Below, one piece after another: positions 34,798-44,956 of a stretch of 64,000 nucleotides of DNA; position 1 is the first letter of the stretch; each line of letters opens with the position of its first letter. The translations under genes were made by a program, and so were the position numbers. The DNA is taken from assembly GCA_965200805.1 (NCBI GenBank), contig OZ241384.1, positions 992,001-1,056,000 of the forward strand, read 5' to 3'. The stretch comes from MPNP01 sp026709725 (GTDB lineage Bacteria; Pseudomonadota; Alphaproteobacteria; Rhodobacterales; Rhodobacteraceae). The notes below the pieces were generated by a model, which saw nothing but the letters and a program-made list of their open reading frames with translations, did not search any database and was not told the DNA's origin.

Positions 34798-37700
34798 CTA
34801 TGCGCTTTCCTGATAGACCGCATCGTCCTGATTCGTGGTGCTGAAGAGCGGGTGCGGCAGACGCTCGATCATCTCCTGGGGGCAGACCTGAACAAATGTG
34901 CCGATGGAATGGTCCCAGTTCTCAAGCAACTCGGAAGCCAGCAGGCTGCCGGTCAAGGCCGCATGATCGGCAATGAGTGCATGCAGTTCGGTTTGCCAGT
35001 AATCAACCGTAACTGCACATGTCACAATGGTATCATGATTCATGTAACGGGTGGCTCGTTCATCCGGATCATGGACATAAGCCATGCCGCCGGTCATGCC
35101 CGCCCCAAAGTTGGGTCCGATGGCACCCAGAATCACAGCGACTCCGCCGGTCATGTACTCACAACCGTTCGACCCGCACCCTTCCACAACGACCCTGGCA
35201 CCTGAATTGCGGACGCAAAATCGCTCTCCTGCCCGACCTGCGGCAAAAAGGCGTCCCGAAGTGGCTCCATAAAGGACTGTATTGCCAATGATGGTATGGG
35301 CGGCGGCAACGCGGCGTGACTCGGCGGGCGGACGGATCGTGATCGTTCCGCCGGAGAGACCCTTGCCAACATAGTCATTGGCATCTCCGACCACATCAAG
35401 TTTCAGGCCATTGACGGCAAATGCACCAAGGGACTGCCCCGCCGAGCCGGTCAGTCTCAGGGTGAGATGATCACTGCGAAGGGTGTTGTTCATGCCAAAC
35501 CGTTTGACGATGCGGGATGCGGTGCGCGCACCAATCGTTCGGTAGGTGTTGCGGATATTATAGGACAGATGCATTTTTTCACCGTCCCTGAAGAAGGGTT
35601 GGGCATCCTTGTGGATCTCGGTGTCCAGGGTTTCCGGGACATCCTGACGGGGTTTCTCCTGCCGGTTCGCAACCCGCAGGTTTTCATCGACACTGACAAG
35701 CAGCGGGTTGAGATCAAGATCCTCAAGATAGTCGGCACCGCGGGACACCTGTGTCAGCAGATCTGTCCGACCAATGATTTCATCAAGGGACTCTGCCCCG
35801 ATCCCGGCAAGAATTTCCCGAACCTCCTGGGCATAAAAGGTGATCAGGTTGACGACAGCATTGGCAGTGCCGGTGAATCGCGCGCGCAGGGCTTCGTCCT
35901 GCGTACACACACCAACCGGGCATGTATTCGACTGGCATTGGCGGACCATCAAGCATCCCATGGAAATCAGGGAAGCGGTACCAATCCCGAATTCTTCAGC
36001 ACCAAGCAGGGCTGCAATCACAATGTCGCGTCCTGTACGCAGACCTCCATCAGTGCGCAGTGTGACCCGGTTCCGGAGATTGTTCAGCGACAGCACCTGA
36101 TGGGTTTCTGCCAGACCAATTTCCCACGGCATGCCGGCAAACTTGATTGATGTGGCCGGCGATGCCCCGGTGCCACCACTATGGCCGGAGACAAGGATGA
36201 CATCGGCCTTGGCCTTGGCCACACCAGCGGCAATGGTGCCGATGCCGCCCGATGATACGAGTTTCACGCAAACTTTGGCGACTGGATTGATCTGCTTCAG
36301 ATCGTAGATGAGCTGGGCCAGATCCTCGATTGAATAGATATCATGATGCGGGGGCGGCGAAATCAGGGTGACGCCTGGAGTGGAGTGACGCAGACGGGCA
36401 ATGAGTTCCGTCACTTTCATGCCCGGCAATTGCCCTCCCTCGCCCGGCTTTGCCCCCTGCGCAATCTTGATTTCAAGCTCTTCGCAGTGACCAAGATATT
36501 CAGCCGTCACACCAAAGCGCCCACTGGCAACCTGCTTGATTCGTGCCGAGGGATTGTCACCATTGGCATCCGGTGTAAAATGCGCCGGATCCTCGCCCCC
36601 CTCGCCCGAATCAGACTTGGCACCGATGCGGTTCATTGCAATGTTGAGGGTTCGGTGCGCTTCCGGGCTCAGAGCGCCAAGCGACATTCCCGGCGTAACG
36701 AATCGCTTGCGGATGGCAGTGATCGATTCGACATCATCCACTGCAATTGAGTCTCCGGACCTGTCAATGGACAGAAGATCGCGCAGGTTCAGGGGCGGAC
36801 ATGATGTCATGGTCCTGGTGTAGGTTTTCCACTCATCATAGTTGCCGTTGCGGCATGCTGACTGCAGCATATGCATGGTTCGGGCCTGCCATGCATGGCG
36901 CTCACCTTTCGTGCGTGACTTGTAGAATCCGCCGACAGGCAGAAGATCGACCGGGCTGCGCCAGCTCTGCTCGTGCAGCTCGACCAGCTTGGTCTGCAAT
37001 CCATTGATGCCAATCCCGGAGATCCGGCTTTCCATGCCCAGGAAATACTTGGCGACCATGGCTCTTGAGAGGCCGATGGCCTCGAAATTCAGGCCCCCGC
37101 GATAGGAGGAGATGATTGATATGCCCATCTTGGACATGATCTTGAGCAGGCCCTGATTGATGGCTTCCTTGTAGTTCGCCAGCGCCTCTTCAAGGGTCAG
37201 GTTGAGGAGACCCATCCCGATTCTCTGGGCAAGCGTGTCCTGGGCAAGATATGCATTCACGGTTGTTGCCCCGCAACCGATCAGGACTGCATGGTAGTGG
37301 GGGTCCATGCACTCCGCTGATCGCACATTGATGGTTGTATAGGATCGCAATCCCTTTTGCGTCAGGCTGGTATGGACAGCACCGGTTGCCAGAATCATGG
37401 GCATGGGAACCCGGTCCTCTGATTGAGCCATGTCACTGAGAATAAGATGGACATAGCCTGTCCGCACACCGTCTTCGGCTTCCTCAAGGATGCGGTCAAC
37501 GGAATCCTGCAATGCGTTGCTGCCACCTTCACGGGCAAATGTGCAATCGATTCCCAGGACACCCCTGCCAAAATGTTTCATGGTGGCGTCAAACACCGCA
37601 TTGCAGAGGACCGGTGACTCCATGATTGCCGAGGCAATCTCATCGCTGTCCTGATCAAGGACATTGTTGAGATTGCCATAGCGTGTCTTGAGACTCATGA

Positions 37701-39366
37701 CCCGACTCTCGCGCAGGGAGTCGATCGGTGGATTGGTCACCTGGCTGAATTTCTGGCGGATGAAATGACTCAATGGACGGTAGAATTCCGACAGAAGGGC
37801 CGGGGGTGTGTCATCACCCATTGAGGCCACGGCCTCCTTGCCGGTTTCGGCCATTGGCAGCAGAATGGTCTCGATTTCTTCCAGTGTCAACGCTGCCATT
37901 CGTTGACGGATTCGCAACTCCTGACCCCGATGGACTGGAACCTCGGGTTGAGATCCCAGTTCGACATCCACATTTGTGATTTTATTGACAAGCTCGGTGT
38001 AGGGTTGGGATGATGCAAGATACGCTTTCAATTCCCTGTCGTGATAGAGTGTCTTGTCCTTCAGGTCCACAGCGATCATCTGACCGGGTCCGAGTGCGCC
38101 CTTCTCGATGACGGAGGACTCATCGACCGGCACCATTCCGCTTTCCGAACCTGCAACCAGCAGACCGCGGTCAGTGACGCAGTAACGGAGTGGTCTGAGA
38201 CCATTCCTGTCCAGGCCTGCGACAACCCATCGCCCATCCGTTATGGCCAGGGCAGCCGGTCCATCCCACGGTTCCATGATGGCATTACAATAGTTGTACA
38301 TGTCCTTCTGAACATCAGGCATTTCGGTTGCGCTGTTCGACCAGGCTTCGGGAATCAGAATTGACTTGCACATCGGCGCGTTGCGGCCGGCCTGGGCCAT
38401 GATCTCCATCACCGAGTCCAGTGCCGATGAGTCGGAAGCGCCCCGCTGGACAACGGGCTTGATATCCTCAGCATGATCACCAAAATTCTCTGAAGCCATC
38501 TTGATCTCATGACTTCTCAGCCAGTTAAGATTTCCCTTCAGGGTGTTGATCTCGCCATTATGGGCCAGCATCCGAAACGGCTGTGCCAGCCACCATTGCG
38601 GGAATGTGTTGGTCGAATAACGCTGGTGATAAATCGCAAAGTTCGAAATGAAGCGCGGATCTTTCAGATCCGGGTAGAACTCTGCGACCTGCTCGGCCAG
38701 TATCATGCCCTTGTAGACCACCAGTCGGCACGACAGTGAACAGATGTAGAAATCGGAAATCTGGGCGGCGATGGCCGCTTTCTCAATCTTGCGGCGGATG
38801 ATGTAAAGGTTACGCTCGAATTCCTCCGGAGCAAGACCCTGCCCGTCCGCGATAAGTATCTGCTCGATCTCAGGTCGTGTCGTGCTGGCCTTGTCCCCCA
38901 GCACCGCATTGTTAACCGGGACATGGCGCCATCCGTAAATCCGGTGACCCATGTTGAGAATTTCGGTCTCGACGATTGTGCGACATGTTTCCTGCGCATC
39001 GAAGTCGGTGCGGGGCAAAAATGCCATGCCGACCGCGATGGACCTGTCCCCACTCGGCGTGTTGCCGGTGCGGCGGATCTGCTCAAGGAAAAAGTCCTGC
39101 GGGATCTGTGTCATGATCCCGGCCCCATCACCGGTCTTGCCGTCGGCATCGACAGCGCCACGGTGCCAGACGGCCTTCAGTGCTGTAATGCCATAGTCAA
39201 CAACCTGCCGTGAGGGCTCGGCATCAATTGATGCAATGAGTCCAACACCACAGGAATCATGCTCATCCCCGAACCGGTAGAGGCCCCTGGCAGCCAGCTC
39301 TCGCCGCCTTCCATCCATTGCGGCCACTGAATTCACACCAGGGGGCATACGACTCAACTCCGACAT
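34798..39366 (-). CDS. gltB: Glutamate synthase (NADPH) large subunit
   Basis: A 1522-residue enzyme that transfers glutamine amide nitrogen to 2-oxoglutarate. The class II amidotransferase nucleophile is Cys39 (EHDSCGVGLIA), exposed after removal of the propeptide. The central and FMN-binding synthase domains carry PGEGGQLPG and SGGIGTIAAGVAKAKADVILVSGHSGGTGASP. The 3Fe-4S motif is CLMVRQCQSNTCPVGVC, and the C-terminal GXGXG beta-helix ends the protein. Full length. ATG 39366 begins ten bases after the gltD stop. Confidence 0.97.
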   Translation of the reverse strand: MSELSRMPPGVNSVAAMDGRRRELAARGLYRFGDEHDSCGVGLIASIDAEPSRQVVDYGITALKAVWHRGAVDADGKTGDGAGIMTQIPQDFFLEQIRRTGNTPSGDRSIAVGMAFLPRTDFDAQETCRTIVETEILNMGHRIYGWRHVPVNNAVLGDKASTTRPEIEQILIADGQGLAPEEFERNLYIIRRKIEKAAIAAQISDFYICSLSCRLVVYKGMILAEQVAEFYPDLKDPRFISNFAIYHQRYSTNTFPQWWLAQPFRMLAHNGEINTLKGNLNWLRSHEIKMASENFGDHAEDIKPVVQRGASDSSALDSVMEIMAQAGRNAPMCKSILIPEAWSNSATEMPDVQKDMYNYCNAIMEPWDGPAALAITDGRWVVAGLDRNGLRPLRYCVTDRGLLVAGSESGMVPVDESSVIEKGALGPGQMIAVDLKDKTLYHDRELKAYLASSQPYTELVNKITNVDVELGSQPEVPVHRGQELRIRQRMAALTLEEIETILLPMAETGKEAVASMGDDTPPALLSEFYRPLSHFIRQKFSQVTNPPIDSLRESRVMSLKTRYGNLNNVLDQDSDEIASAIMESPVLCNAVFDATMKHFGRGVLGIDCTFAREGGSNALQDSVDRILEEAEDGVRTGYVHLILSDMAQSEDRVPMPMILATGAVHTSLTQKGLRSYTTINVRSAECMDPHYHAVLIGCGATTVNAYLAQDTLAQRIGMGLLNLTLEEALANYKEAINQGLLKIMSKMGISIISSYRGGLNFEAIGLSRAMVAKYFLGMESRISGIGINGLQTKLVELHEQSWRSPVDLLPVGGFYKSRTKGERHAWQARTMHMLQSACRNGNYDEWKTYTRTMTSCPPLNLRDLLSIDRSGDSIAVDDVESITAIRKRFVTPGMSLGALSPEAHRTLNIAMNRIGAKSDSGEGGEDPAHFTPDANGDNPSARIKQVASGRFGVTAEYLGHCEELEIKIAQGAKPGEGGQLPGMKVTELIARLRHSTPGVTLISPPPHHDIYSIEDLAQLIYDLKQINPVAKVCVKLVSSGGIGTIAAGVAKAKADVILVSGHSGGTGASPATSIKFAGMPWEIGLAETHQVLSLNNLRNRVTLRTDGGLRTGRDIVIAALLGAEEFGIGTASLISMGCLMVRQCQSNTCPVGVCTQDEALRARFTGTANAVVNLITFYAQEVREILAGIGAESLDEIIGRTDLLTQVSRGADYLEDLDLNPLLVSVDENLRVANRQEKPRQDVPETLDTEIHKDAQPFFRDGEKMHLSYNIRNTYRTIGARTASRIVKRFGMNNTLRSDHLTLRLTGSAGQSLGAFAVNGLKLDVVGDANDYVGKGLSGGTITIRPPAESRRVAAAHTIIGNTVLYGATSGRLFAAGRAGERFCVRNSGARVVVEGCGSNGCEYMTGGVAVILGAIGPNFGAGMTGGMAYVHDPDERATRYMNHDTIVTCAVTVDYWQTELHALIADHAALTGSLLASELLENWDHSIGTFVQVCPQEMIERLPHPLFSTTNQDDAVYQESA

Positions 39367-39376
39367 GATGGACCTC

Positions 39377-40810
39377 TCACGCTGCCCTGACTTCGGCGGC
39401 AAAGTGCTGCTGCAGAATTGCTTCGGCAGCCTCCCGTCCGTCCCGGATTGCCCAGACAACCAGACTGGCACCCCGAACAATATCACCCGCTGCATAAACG
39501 CCGGGCATGCTGGTCGCGTGGGACAGGAAATTGGCCTTGACTGTGCCCCAATTGGTAAACTCAAGATCCCTGATATCCCACTGGCTGGCCAGATCTTCCG
39601 GCTCAAAACCGAGTGCCATGATCACCATATCCGCATCAATTGACGTATCGGCATCCGGGATCGCCTCAATCGCACGTCGACCGGACGGATCATGACCCGA
39701 CAGCCGCATGCAGGAGACACGGACACTGCTGACAGTGTCTTCGCCGGCAAATGACCGTGGCGCGGACAGCCAGATGAACTTGACGCCCTCCTCCTCGGCA
39801 TTGAGGACTTCGCGCCGGGAGCCCGGCATATTCGCGCGGTCACGACGATAGAGGCAGGTTACGCTCCTGGCACCCTGCCGGACAGCAGTGCGGACGCAAT
39901 CCATGGCCGTGTCACCGCCGCCAACAACAACCACATTCTTGTCAGCAGCATCCAGCGTTCCATCGTCAAACGCGGGAACAGCATCACCAAAACCCTTGCG
40001 ATTGGATGCAAGAAGATAGTCAATGGCCTGCACGACACCCCCGATCCCAACACCCGGGCACATCAGTGCACGATGCCTGTAGACGCCGGTGGCAATGATC
40101 ACAGAATCATGGCGCGCCCGGACTTCAGAAAAAGGCAGATCCGGACCCACATCACAATTGAGAACAAACTCGACCCCGCCATCCTCAATCTGCCGCACGC
40201 GTTGCATGACGATGGGTTTTTCAAGTTTGAAGCCGGGGATGCCGTAAGTGAGCAAGCCGCCGGCCCGGTCATGGCGATCATAAACCACAACCCTGACTCC
40301 CTTGCGGCGCAGGAGATCCGCAGCGGCCAACCCGGCTGGACCTGCTCCGATGATCCCCACCGAGTGGGCAAGTTCGACGCGGGGCCTGATGGGCGCAACC
40401 CAGTTTTCCTTCCACGCCATATCCGTCAGGTATTTTTCAACAGCACCGATGGTCACCGTTCCGTGCCCTGATTGCTCAACAACACAATTGCCTTCACAGA
40501 GCCGATCCTGCGGGCAGATACGCCCACATATTTCGGGAAATGTGTTGGTCTGCTGGCTGAGCTCATAGGCTTCCCGATAACGACCTTCCGCCGTCAGACG
40601 AAGCCAGTCAGGGATATTGTTATGCAGTGGACAATGGGTCTGGCAATACGGTACCCCGCACTGCGAGCACCGGCTGGCCTGCATGGATGCGCCATTCGGA
40701 GGATAATCTCCATAGATCTCCCCGAAATCCTTCCGCCTGTTGCGCGCTGAACGTTTGTCAGGCATAGACGAATCCACAAGGTGGAATGTAAGCATACGAC
40801 TGTGCGGCAT
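39377..40810 (-). CDS. gltD: Glutamate synthase (NADPH) small subunit
   Basis: About 477 residues. Supplies electrons from NADPH to GltB through FAD and iron-sulfur clusters. N-terminal Cys motifs (CSQCGVPYCQTHCPLHNNIPDW, CGRICPQDRLCEGNC) are followed by the FAD Rossmann motif GAGPAGLAAADLL and the NADPH motif VVVGGGDTAMDCVRTA. ATG 40810 (MPHSRMLTF) matches alphaproteobacterial GltD starts such as RMLKF. Upstream gene of a gltD-gltB operon. Confidence 0.96.
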   Translation of the reverse strand: MPHSRMLTFHLVDSSMPDKRSARNRRKDFGEIYGDYPPNGASMQASRCSQCGVPYCQTHCPLHNNIPDWLRLTAEGRYREAYELSQQTNTFPEICGRICPQDRLCEGNCVVEQSGHGTVTIGAVEKYLTDMAWKENWVAPIRPRVELAHSVGIIGAGPAGLAAADLLRRKGVRVVVYDRHDRAGGLLTYGIPGFKLEKPIVMQRVRQIEDGGVEFVLNCDVGPDLPFSEVRARHDSVIIATGVYRHRALMCPGVGIGGVVQAIDYLLASNRKGFGDAVPAFDDGTLDAADKNVVVVGGGDTAMDCVRTAVRQGARSVTCLYRRDRANMPGSRREVLNAEEEGVKFIWLSAPRSFAGEDTVSSVRVSCMRLSGHDPSGRRAIEAIPDADTSIDADMVIMALGFEPEDLASQWDIRDLEFTNWGTVKANFLSHATSMPGVYAAGDIVRGASLVVWAIRDGREAAEAILQQHFAAEVRAA

Positions 40811-40955
40811 GAGCAAACCCTGAGATCATGAGGGAAGCTGTGGATATCGGGTTTTGGGCAGCAGGAAAAGACAGAATCTATGATATATTATTTCGACCGA
40901 ATACCGAGGTAATCAGTAGATATGGATATATGGCACAAGATAATGTCATATTGTA

Positions 40956-40964
40956 TGATATAAT
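40956..40964 (+). promoter_or_regulatory. Extended -10 promoter of uppP
   Basis: TGATATAAT, an extended -10 (TG-N-TATAAT), with the hexamer at 40959-40964, 15 bases before the uppP ATG, in an AT-rich strip between divergent gltD and uppP. No good -35 is evident, as expected for an extended -10. Transcription would begin very close to the start codon, so the leader is short or absent. Confidence 0.5.
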
Positions 40965-40979
40965 ACCTGGCAGTTAAGA

Positions 40980-41780
40980 ATGTCACTCCTGCCATTATTG
41001 ATCCTGGGGCTTGTGCAGGGGGCGACTGAATTCCTGCCGATCTCATCCTCTGGCCATCTCGTCCTTGTCTCAATGTTTCACCCTGACTGGGATCAGGGCC
41101 ACCTCATAGATGCCGCTGCACATCTTGGCACGCTTGTTGCGGTGGTGATTGCATTCCGACGGGATCTCCATGAGCTGCTCATTGATGCCGCTGCCATTCT
41201 GAGGGGCAGACAGGATGCAGCCCGGTCATGGCTTGTGGTTCATCTGGCTCTGGCCACGATCCCGGTTGCTGTTGCCGGACTCATTCTCCACATGACCGGT
41301 GCGATCACCATCGTGCGGAACATCACTGCGATCGGGACGACAACATTGACCTTTGGCCTGGTCCTCTATCTTGCTGATCGGCTCGGCAGCCAGGACAAAA
41401 CGCTCCATGAACTCGGCTGGCGCAGCGCCCTCATCATTGGCATCTTTCAGGTCCTGTCCCTTGTTCCCGGAACATCACGATCCGGAATAACAATCACCGC
41501 TGGCCGCATGCTGGGATATGGTCGGCAGGATGCGATCAAGATCTCAATCCTGCTGTCAATTCCGACAATCATTCTGGTCAGCCTGTTTTCGCTTTCCAGC
41601 ATGACATACCGATTCGACCTCACGGCACTGGCTGCCGCCGGTCTGGTTGCCGGAATCTCCTTCATCGTCGGTCTCTGCGTGATCTCCCTTCTGCTCCGGC
41701 TGCACAGGACTGTGAGCTTCACCCCCTATGTTATCTATCGGGTGATCCTTGGCTCAGTGTTGCTGGCACTCGCCTGGTGA
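40980..41780 (+). CDS. uppP: Undecaprenyl-diphosphatase UppP/BacA
   Basis: A 266-residue integral membrane enzyme that recycles undecaprenyl pyrophosphate for cell-wall synthesis. The two catalytic signatures are present: QGATEFLPISSSGHLVL at the N-terminus and PGTSRSG in the middle, with about seven hydrophobic helices. Length is normal. Convergent with the NDUFA9-like gene, an arrangement I recall from Rhodobacterales. Confidence 0.95.
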   Translation: MSLLPLLILGLVQGATEFLPISSSGHLVLVSMFHPDWDQGHLIDAAAHLGTLVAVVIAFRRDLHELLIDAAAILRGRQDAARSWLVVHLALATIPVAVAGLILHMTGAITIVRNITAIGTTTLTFGLVLYLADRLGSQDKTLHELGWRSALIIGIFQVLSLVPGTSRSGITITAGRMLGYGRQDAIKISILLSIPTIILVSLFSLSSMTYRFDLTALAAAGLVAGISFIVGLCVISLLLRLHRTVSFTPYVIYRVILGSVLLALAW

Positions 41781-42090
41781 GAATCGGATTGCGGACATCG
41801 CAAACCAGCCGGCTCCGGTCACTGTCGAGCAAAAATTGCGGTGTCTCCGGGACAGGTCGGATCACCCGATCTCACTGCTTTGCGAAATACGTGCGAACCC
41901 GAACAAGGAGCGGGATGCCGTCGTCGTTCCTGATCCGGTCATAATCACGTCACATATCCATACCACGCCCATATCCATGCCACGGATTCGCACATTGTGT
42001 GGCCTGTATGACTGGCTGTTGAGACAAGGCGGGGAGTGAGCCGCCCGCCCCGGGTTCGCTGCCCCCGCAGTTGTCCTGACGTGATACGTC
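41781..42090. other. Convergent intergenic interval
   Basis: Between the uppP and NDUFA9-like stop codons. No gene and no clear terminator hairpin seen. A repeated CCATA/CCATG-rich stretch occurs at about 41955-41985. Confidence 0.5.
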
Positions 42091-43089
42091 TCAGCTGTCA
42101 CCATTCATTGTGTTCAGGCTCTGAGCGGACTCGTGGATCGCCGTATACTGCCCTGCCGGTCGGAAGCGATAGAGATATCCTTCAATGATTCCGTCCATGG
42201 CCTTGGGTTCGATACCGAGTTCCGCAAACCCGGCTGCATCCGGAGCGACAATCGTATCGGATTGCAGCATGGTGACCTGATCTCGGGTCAGAATCGTATT
42301 GATAAAGACATGGCCGCTGAGCAGTTGCAGAATATCGAGTTTTGTTGCCATGATTCTCGCCATCCAGAAAGGAAGATCCAGAGTCATTCGACGCCGGCGA
42401 ATGCAATGCAGCATCGAAGTGATTATGTCCCTGAAAGACAGAATGTCAGGACCGCCGAGTTCATAGATGCCGCCGAGAGTGTCACTGGATACTGCCCGCA
42501 CAGCAGCCCGGGCCACATCATCAGCATAAACCGGCTGGAACAGTGTGTTCGCCCCGACAAGCGGGATCACGGGTGCCATGCGGGCCATGGCGGCGAATTT
42601 ATTGAGAAACTGGTCCTCATTACCAAAGACCACTGATGGGCGCAGGATTGTCGCGGACGGGAATGCGTCAAGAACGACTCGCTCACCCTCCGCCTTGGTC
42701 CTGGCATACGCACTCGGACTGTCAGGATCGGCACCGATTGCCGAAAGCTGGACAAGGCGCGTGACCCCATGTGCCGCCGCATGCCTGGCAATGCTGTCGG
42801 CTCCCCGGCGATGGAGTCCGGTAAACTTCTGTCGGGATGATTCTGCAAGGATACCGACACAATTGATGACCGCATCTGACGAAACGACGGCATCCCGTAC
42901 GGACTGATCAAAGCGGATATTGGCGAGCACAGGTTCAACCTGACCCGGCGCACCATAGGTTCTTACAAACCCCGCTTCATTCGGATTCCTGACAGCGACC
43001 CTGACACGCCAACCCTCTCTTGCAAGCCGCCACGTGATATATCTGCCGATAAATCCTGAACCGCCAAAGACGGTTGCAATACCTGCCAA
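42091..43089 (-). CDS. Complex I NDUFA9-like NAD(P)-binding protein
   Basis: A 332-residue atypical SDR. The Rossmann motif TVFGGSGFIGRYI is at residues 6-18, NCVGIL at about 75, and SAYARTKAEGERVV carries the Tyr-x3-Lys positions. VFGNEDQFLNKFA is typical of the NDUFA9/NmrA-like branch. In alphaproteobacteria such proteins are annotated as complex I NDUFA9 relatives; a structural role in complex I here is not proven. No signal peptide. Confidence 0.85.
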   Translation of the reverse strand: MAGIATVFGGSGFIGRYITWRLAREGWRVRVAVRNPNEAGFVRTYGAPGQVEPVLANIRFDQSVRDAVVSSDAVINCVGILAESSRQKFTGLHRRGADSIARHAAAHGVTRLVQLSAIGADPDSPSAYARTKAEGERVVLDAFPSATILRPSVVFGNEDQFLNKFAAMARMAPVIPLVGANTLFQPVYADDVARAAVRAVSSDTLGGIYELGGPDILSFRDIITSMLHCIRRRRMTLDLPFWMARIMATKLDILQLLSGHVFINTILTRDQVTMLQSDTIVAPDAAGFAELGIEPKAMDGIIEGYLYRFRPAGQYTAIHESAQSLNTMNGDS

Positions 43090-43500
43090 GGATCAAGCTC
43101 CCAAATGTTTCGATCATGCCCATTCTAGAGACTTCGGGCAGAAAAGAAAAATCACAGCAGGGACAGGGGAAATCCGACTGATGCACAGCAACAGGACTGA
43201 ATTCTTCTGGCGATACTCAAGCCCATCCCATGCCTCTCCTGAGCGGTATCCTTTCGATTTGGGGCGGCTTTCATCATAGCACTTGGTCGTCGGGCTGTCA
43301 CGCAGGCCGGATCTGCTGAACACGACGATCCTGCCAGGAACATTAACGGGCAGACCCGGTTCAGTTTTGGTGTTGTGATGATCTTCTGACCGATGACAGG
43401 ACCTGACGGACGCGATGGAGGCTGCGCACATCGCCCCTTTTCCCGTTGCAGGAAGAATTTTTCTTGATACCCTTGGCCGCACATTCGGAAGGATGGTCTT
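43090..43500. other. Interval upstream of the disrupted Panacea gene
   Basis: About 410 bases with no credible gene. A GGAAGG ribosome-binding site lies at its right end (about 43488-43493), serving the GTG at 43501. I see no clear promoter hexamers or repeats. Confidence 0.5.
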
Positions 43501-44461
43501 GTGACGGTTTCGATCCTCTCGGCAGCCGGGCGGCTTTGTAAAAAGTCAGGTTGGTGTCTGACCAACCTCCAGCTCCAGAAAATGGCGTATTTGGCGCACA
43601 TGTTTTACATGGGGACGCACGATGGAGAACCGCTTGTTTCAGGGTCTTTTGAAGCCTGGGATCTGGGTCCGGTTCACCCTGATCTTTATCATGCTGTAAA
43701 AAGGCACGGAAATGCTTCCGTAGAGCGCAAAACACTTGGTCTCTATTCCGATGTTCCATCTGACCACCCCGGGGCTCGTTTCCTCGACGACGCAGTGACC
43801 GGATTGCCAGGCGGAAGGTTTGTCGCAATCACGCACTGGGAAAAGGGGCATGGGCAAAAAACTGCCGCGCGGGCGTTCTGGGAGTCAAGATTCCGAACTC
43901 TGACATATTGGATGAATTCAGAGAGCGCCAAAATGCCGCGAAGCAACAATCCGAGCAGTGAGAATGTCTACAACGAAACCCTGTTGTCGGAATCGGGGGG
44001 AGATCCCGAGCAGATTCGATCTCTGCAAGAATCAGTTCCTGATCTTCAATCTCGATATGAAAAGCATGCTGACGAAAGAAGGCGCGACTGGAACCGGGTC
44101 AACCAATGGGCGTTGGCTGCCAATATTGGGGGATTATATACTTAAGTGACAGTTTTCTTAATTTATCTCATTTAATCAATAACATAAACCATTTGAACCT
44201 ATACATAGCAGTTGAAAATTAAAGTACTGATTCTTATGAGCTTCTTTAATTTTCTGTCACTTAAGTATATAATCCCCCAATATTGCCTTGCTTGGCGTTG
44301 CAGTTGTTGTGGCCGTTGCACTGACGGCACACAATTGCACCCTGCATACAGAACTTCGTGAACACAGTGAAAGGCTCGCTGTTCTGGAAGAGCGTTTTCG
44401 TCAATTTACGAATGCAGGTGACAGCAACCGAGGTGATTTCTCCTTGCCGTCAAACACATGA
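43501..44461 (+). pseudogene. Panacea-domain antitoxin with C-terminal membrane anchor, split by a MITE-like insertion
   Basis: The 5' part (43501-44145, GTG start) encodes 214 residues. The Panacea/DUF4065 domain reads LTNLQLQKMAYLAHMFYMG...GEPLVSGSFEAWDLGPVHPDLYHAVKRHG, then a charged helical region. The frame runs into the 149-bp element at 44129-44277 and stops at TAA 44143-44145. After the second target copy the original frame resumes with IALLGVAVVVAVALTAHNC, a membrane helix, then a coiled-coil-like tail to TGA 44459-44461. Removing the element and one 8-base target copy gives one uninterrupted 267-residue frame. The truncated protein may still be made, losing its anchor. A degraded relative lies at 7833-8109. 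Confidence 0.85.
44121..44285. mobile_element. 149-bp MITE-like element with 24-bp inverted ends and 8-bp target duplication
   Basis: The ends at 44129-44152 and 44254-44277 are perfect inverted repeats (outer bases GGGGATTATATAC, inner ...AAGTGACAG). They are bounded on both sides by the palindromic octamer CAATATTG (44121-44128 and 44278-44285). The body is strikingly AT-rich against its surroundings and carries no gene. Removing element plus one octamer restores the host reading frame exactly, proving insertion. An 8-bp duplication fits families such as IS66, IS6, ISL3 or IS1595; the parent is not identifiable here. Confidence 0.92.
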
Positions 44462-44869
44462 CCTTCACCATACAAGGCAGGAATCCCCATATAGTCAGAT
44501 ACTCCCTCCCTGACGGGTGCGTTTGTCAAACAGCAGACTTTGGCTCCAACTCCGGTTTTCACGTGGATTCCTGATCGGAATCGGGTCCTGAACCATCTCT
44601 GTCAGAGAATTTTACCACCAGGGAGGCAAAAGCCTGCAAGCTCTGGAACACCCCTTCTCTTCCGTTGACCAAGCCACTCTGGTGGGATGCCTCAGGGTAT
44701 CGGGAAGTCAGGTGACAACAATTGTACGGGCAGTGATTCTGGCGCCGGCCCGTGCTTCAAGTCCATCAACCGCAAGCCATGCACCACCCCAAAACACAGA
44801 TGGGGCGGGTGCCCATGTCACCCTGTTTGACAACGCCATGAACCGTGCAGTATTCGTTGATGAAACCCA
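44462..44869. other. Interval between the Panacea gene and tRNA-Leu
   Basis: About 400 bases with no supported protein gene and no recognised RNA. The tRNA promoter should lie near its right end but I see no clear consensus. Confidence 0.5.
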
Positions 44870-44956
44870 GCCCGGGTGGCGGAATTGGTAGACGCGCTAG
44901 TTTCAGGTATTAGTGTCCTCAGGGGCGTGGAGGTTCGAGTCCTCTTCCGGGCACCA
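44870..44956 (+). tRNA. tRNA-Leu (anticodon CAG)
   Basis: An 87-base tRNA with encoded CCA (44954-44956). The acceptor stem GCCCGGG pairs with the 3' TCCGGGC. The D-arm contains GGAATTGGTAGACGCGC as in other tRNA-Leu. The anticodon loop TTCAGGT has anticodon CAG on a stem CTAGT/ATTAG, followed by the long variable arm of class II tRNAs and the GGTTCGAGTCC T-arm. Reads CUG codons. Confidence 0.96.
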
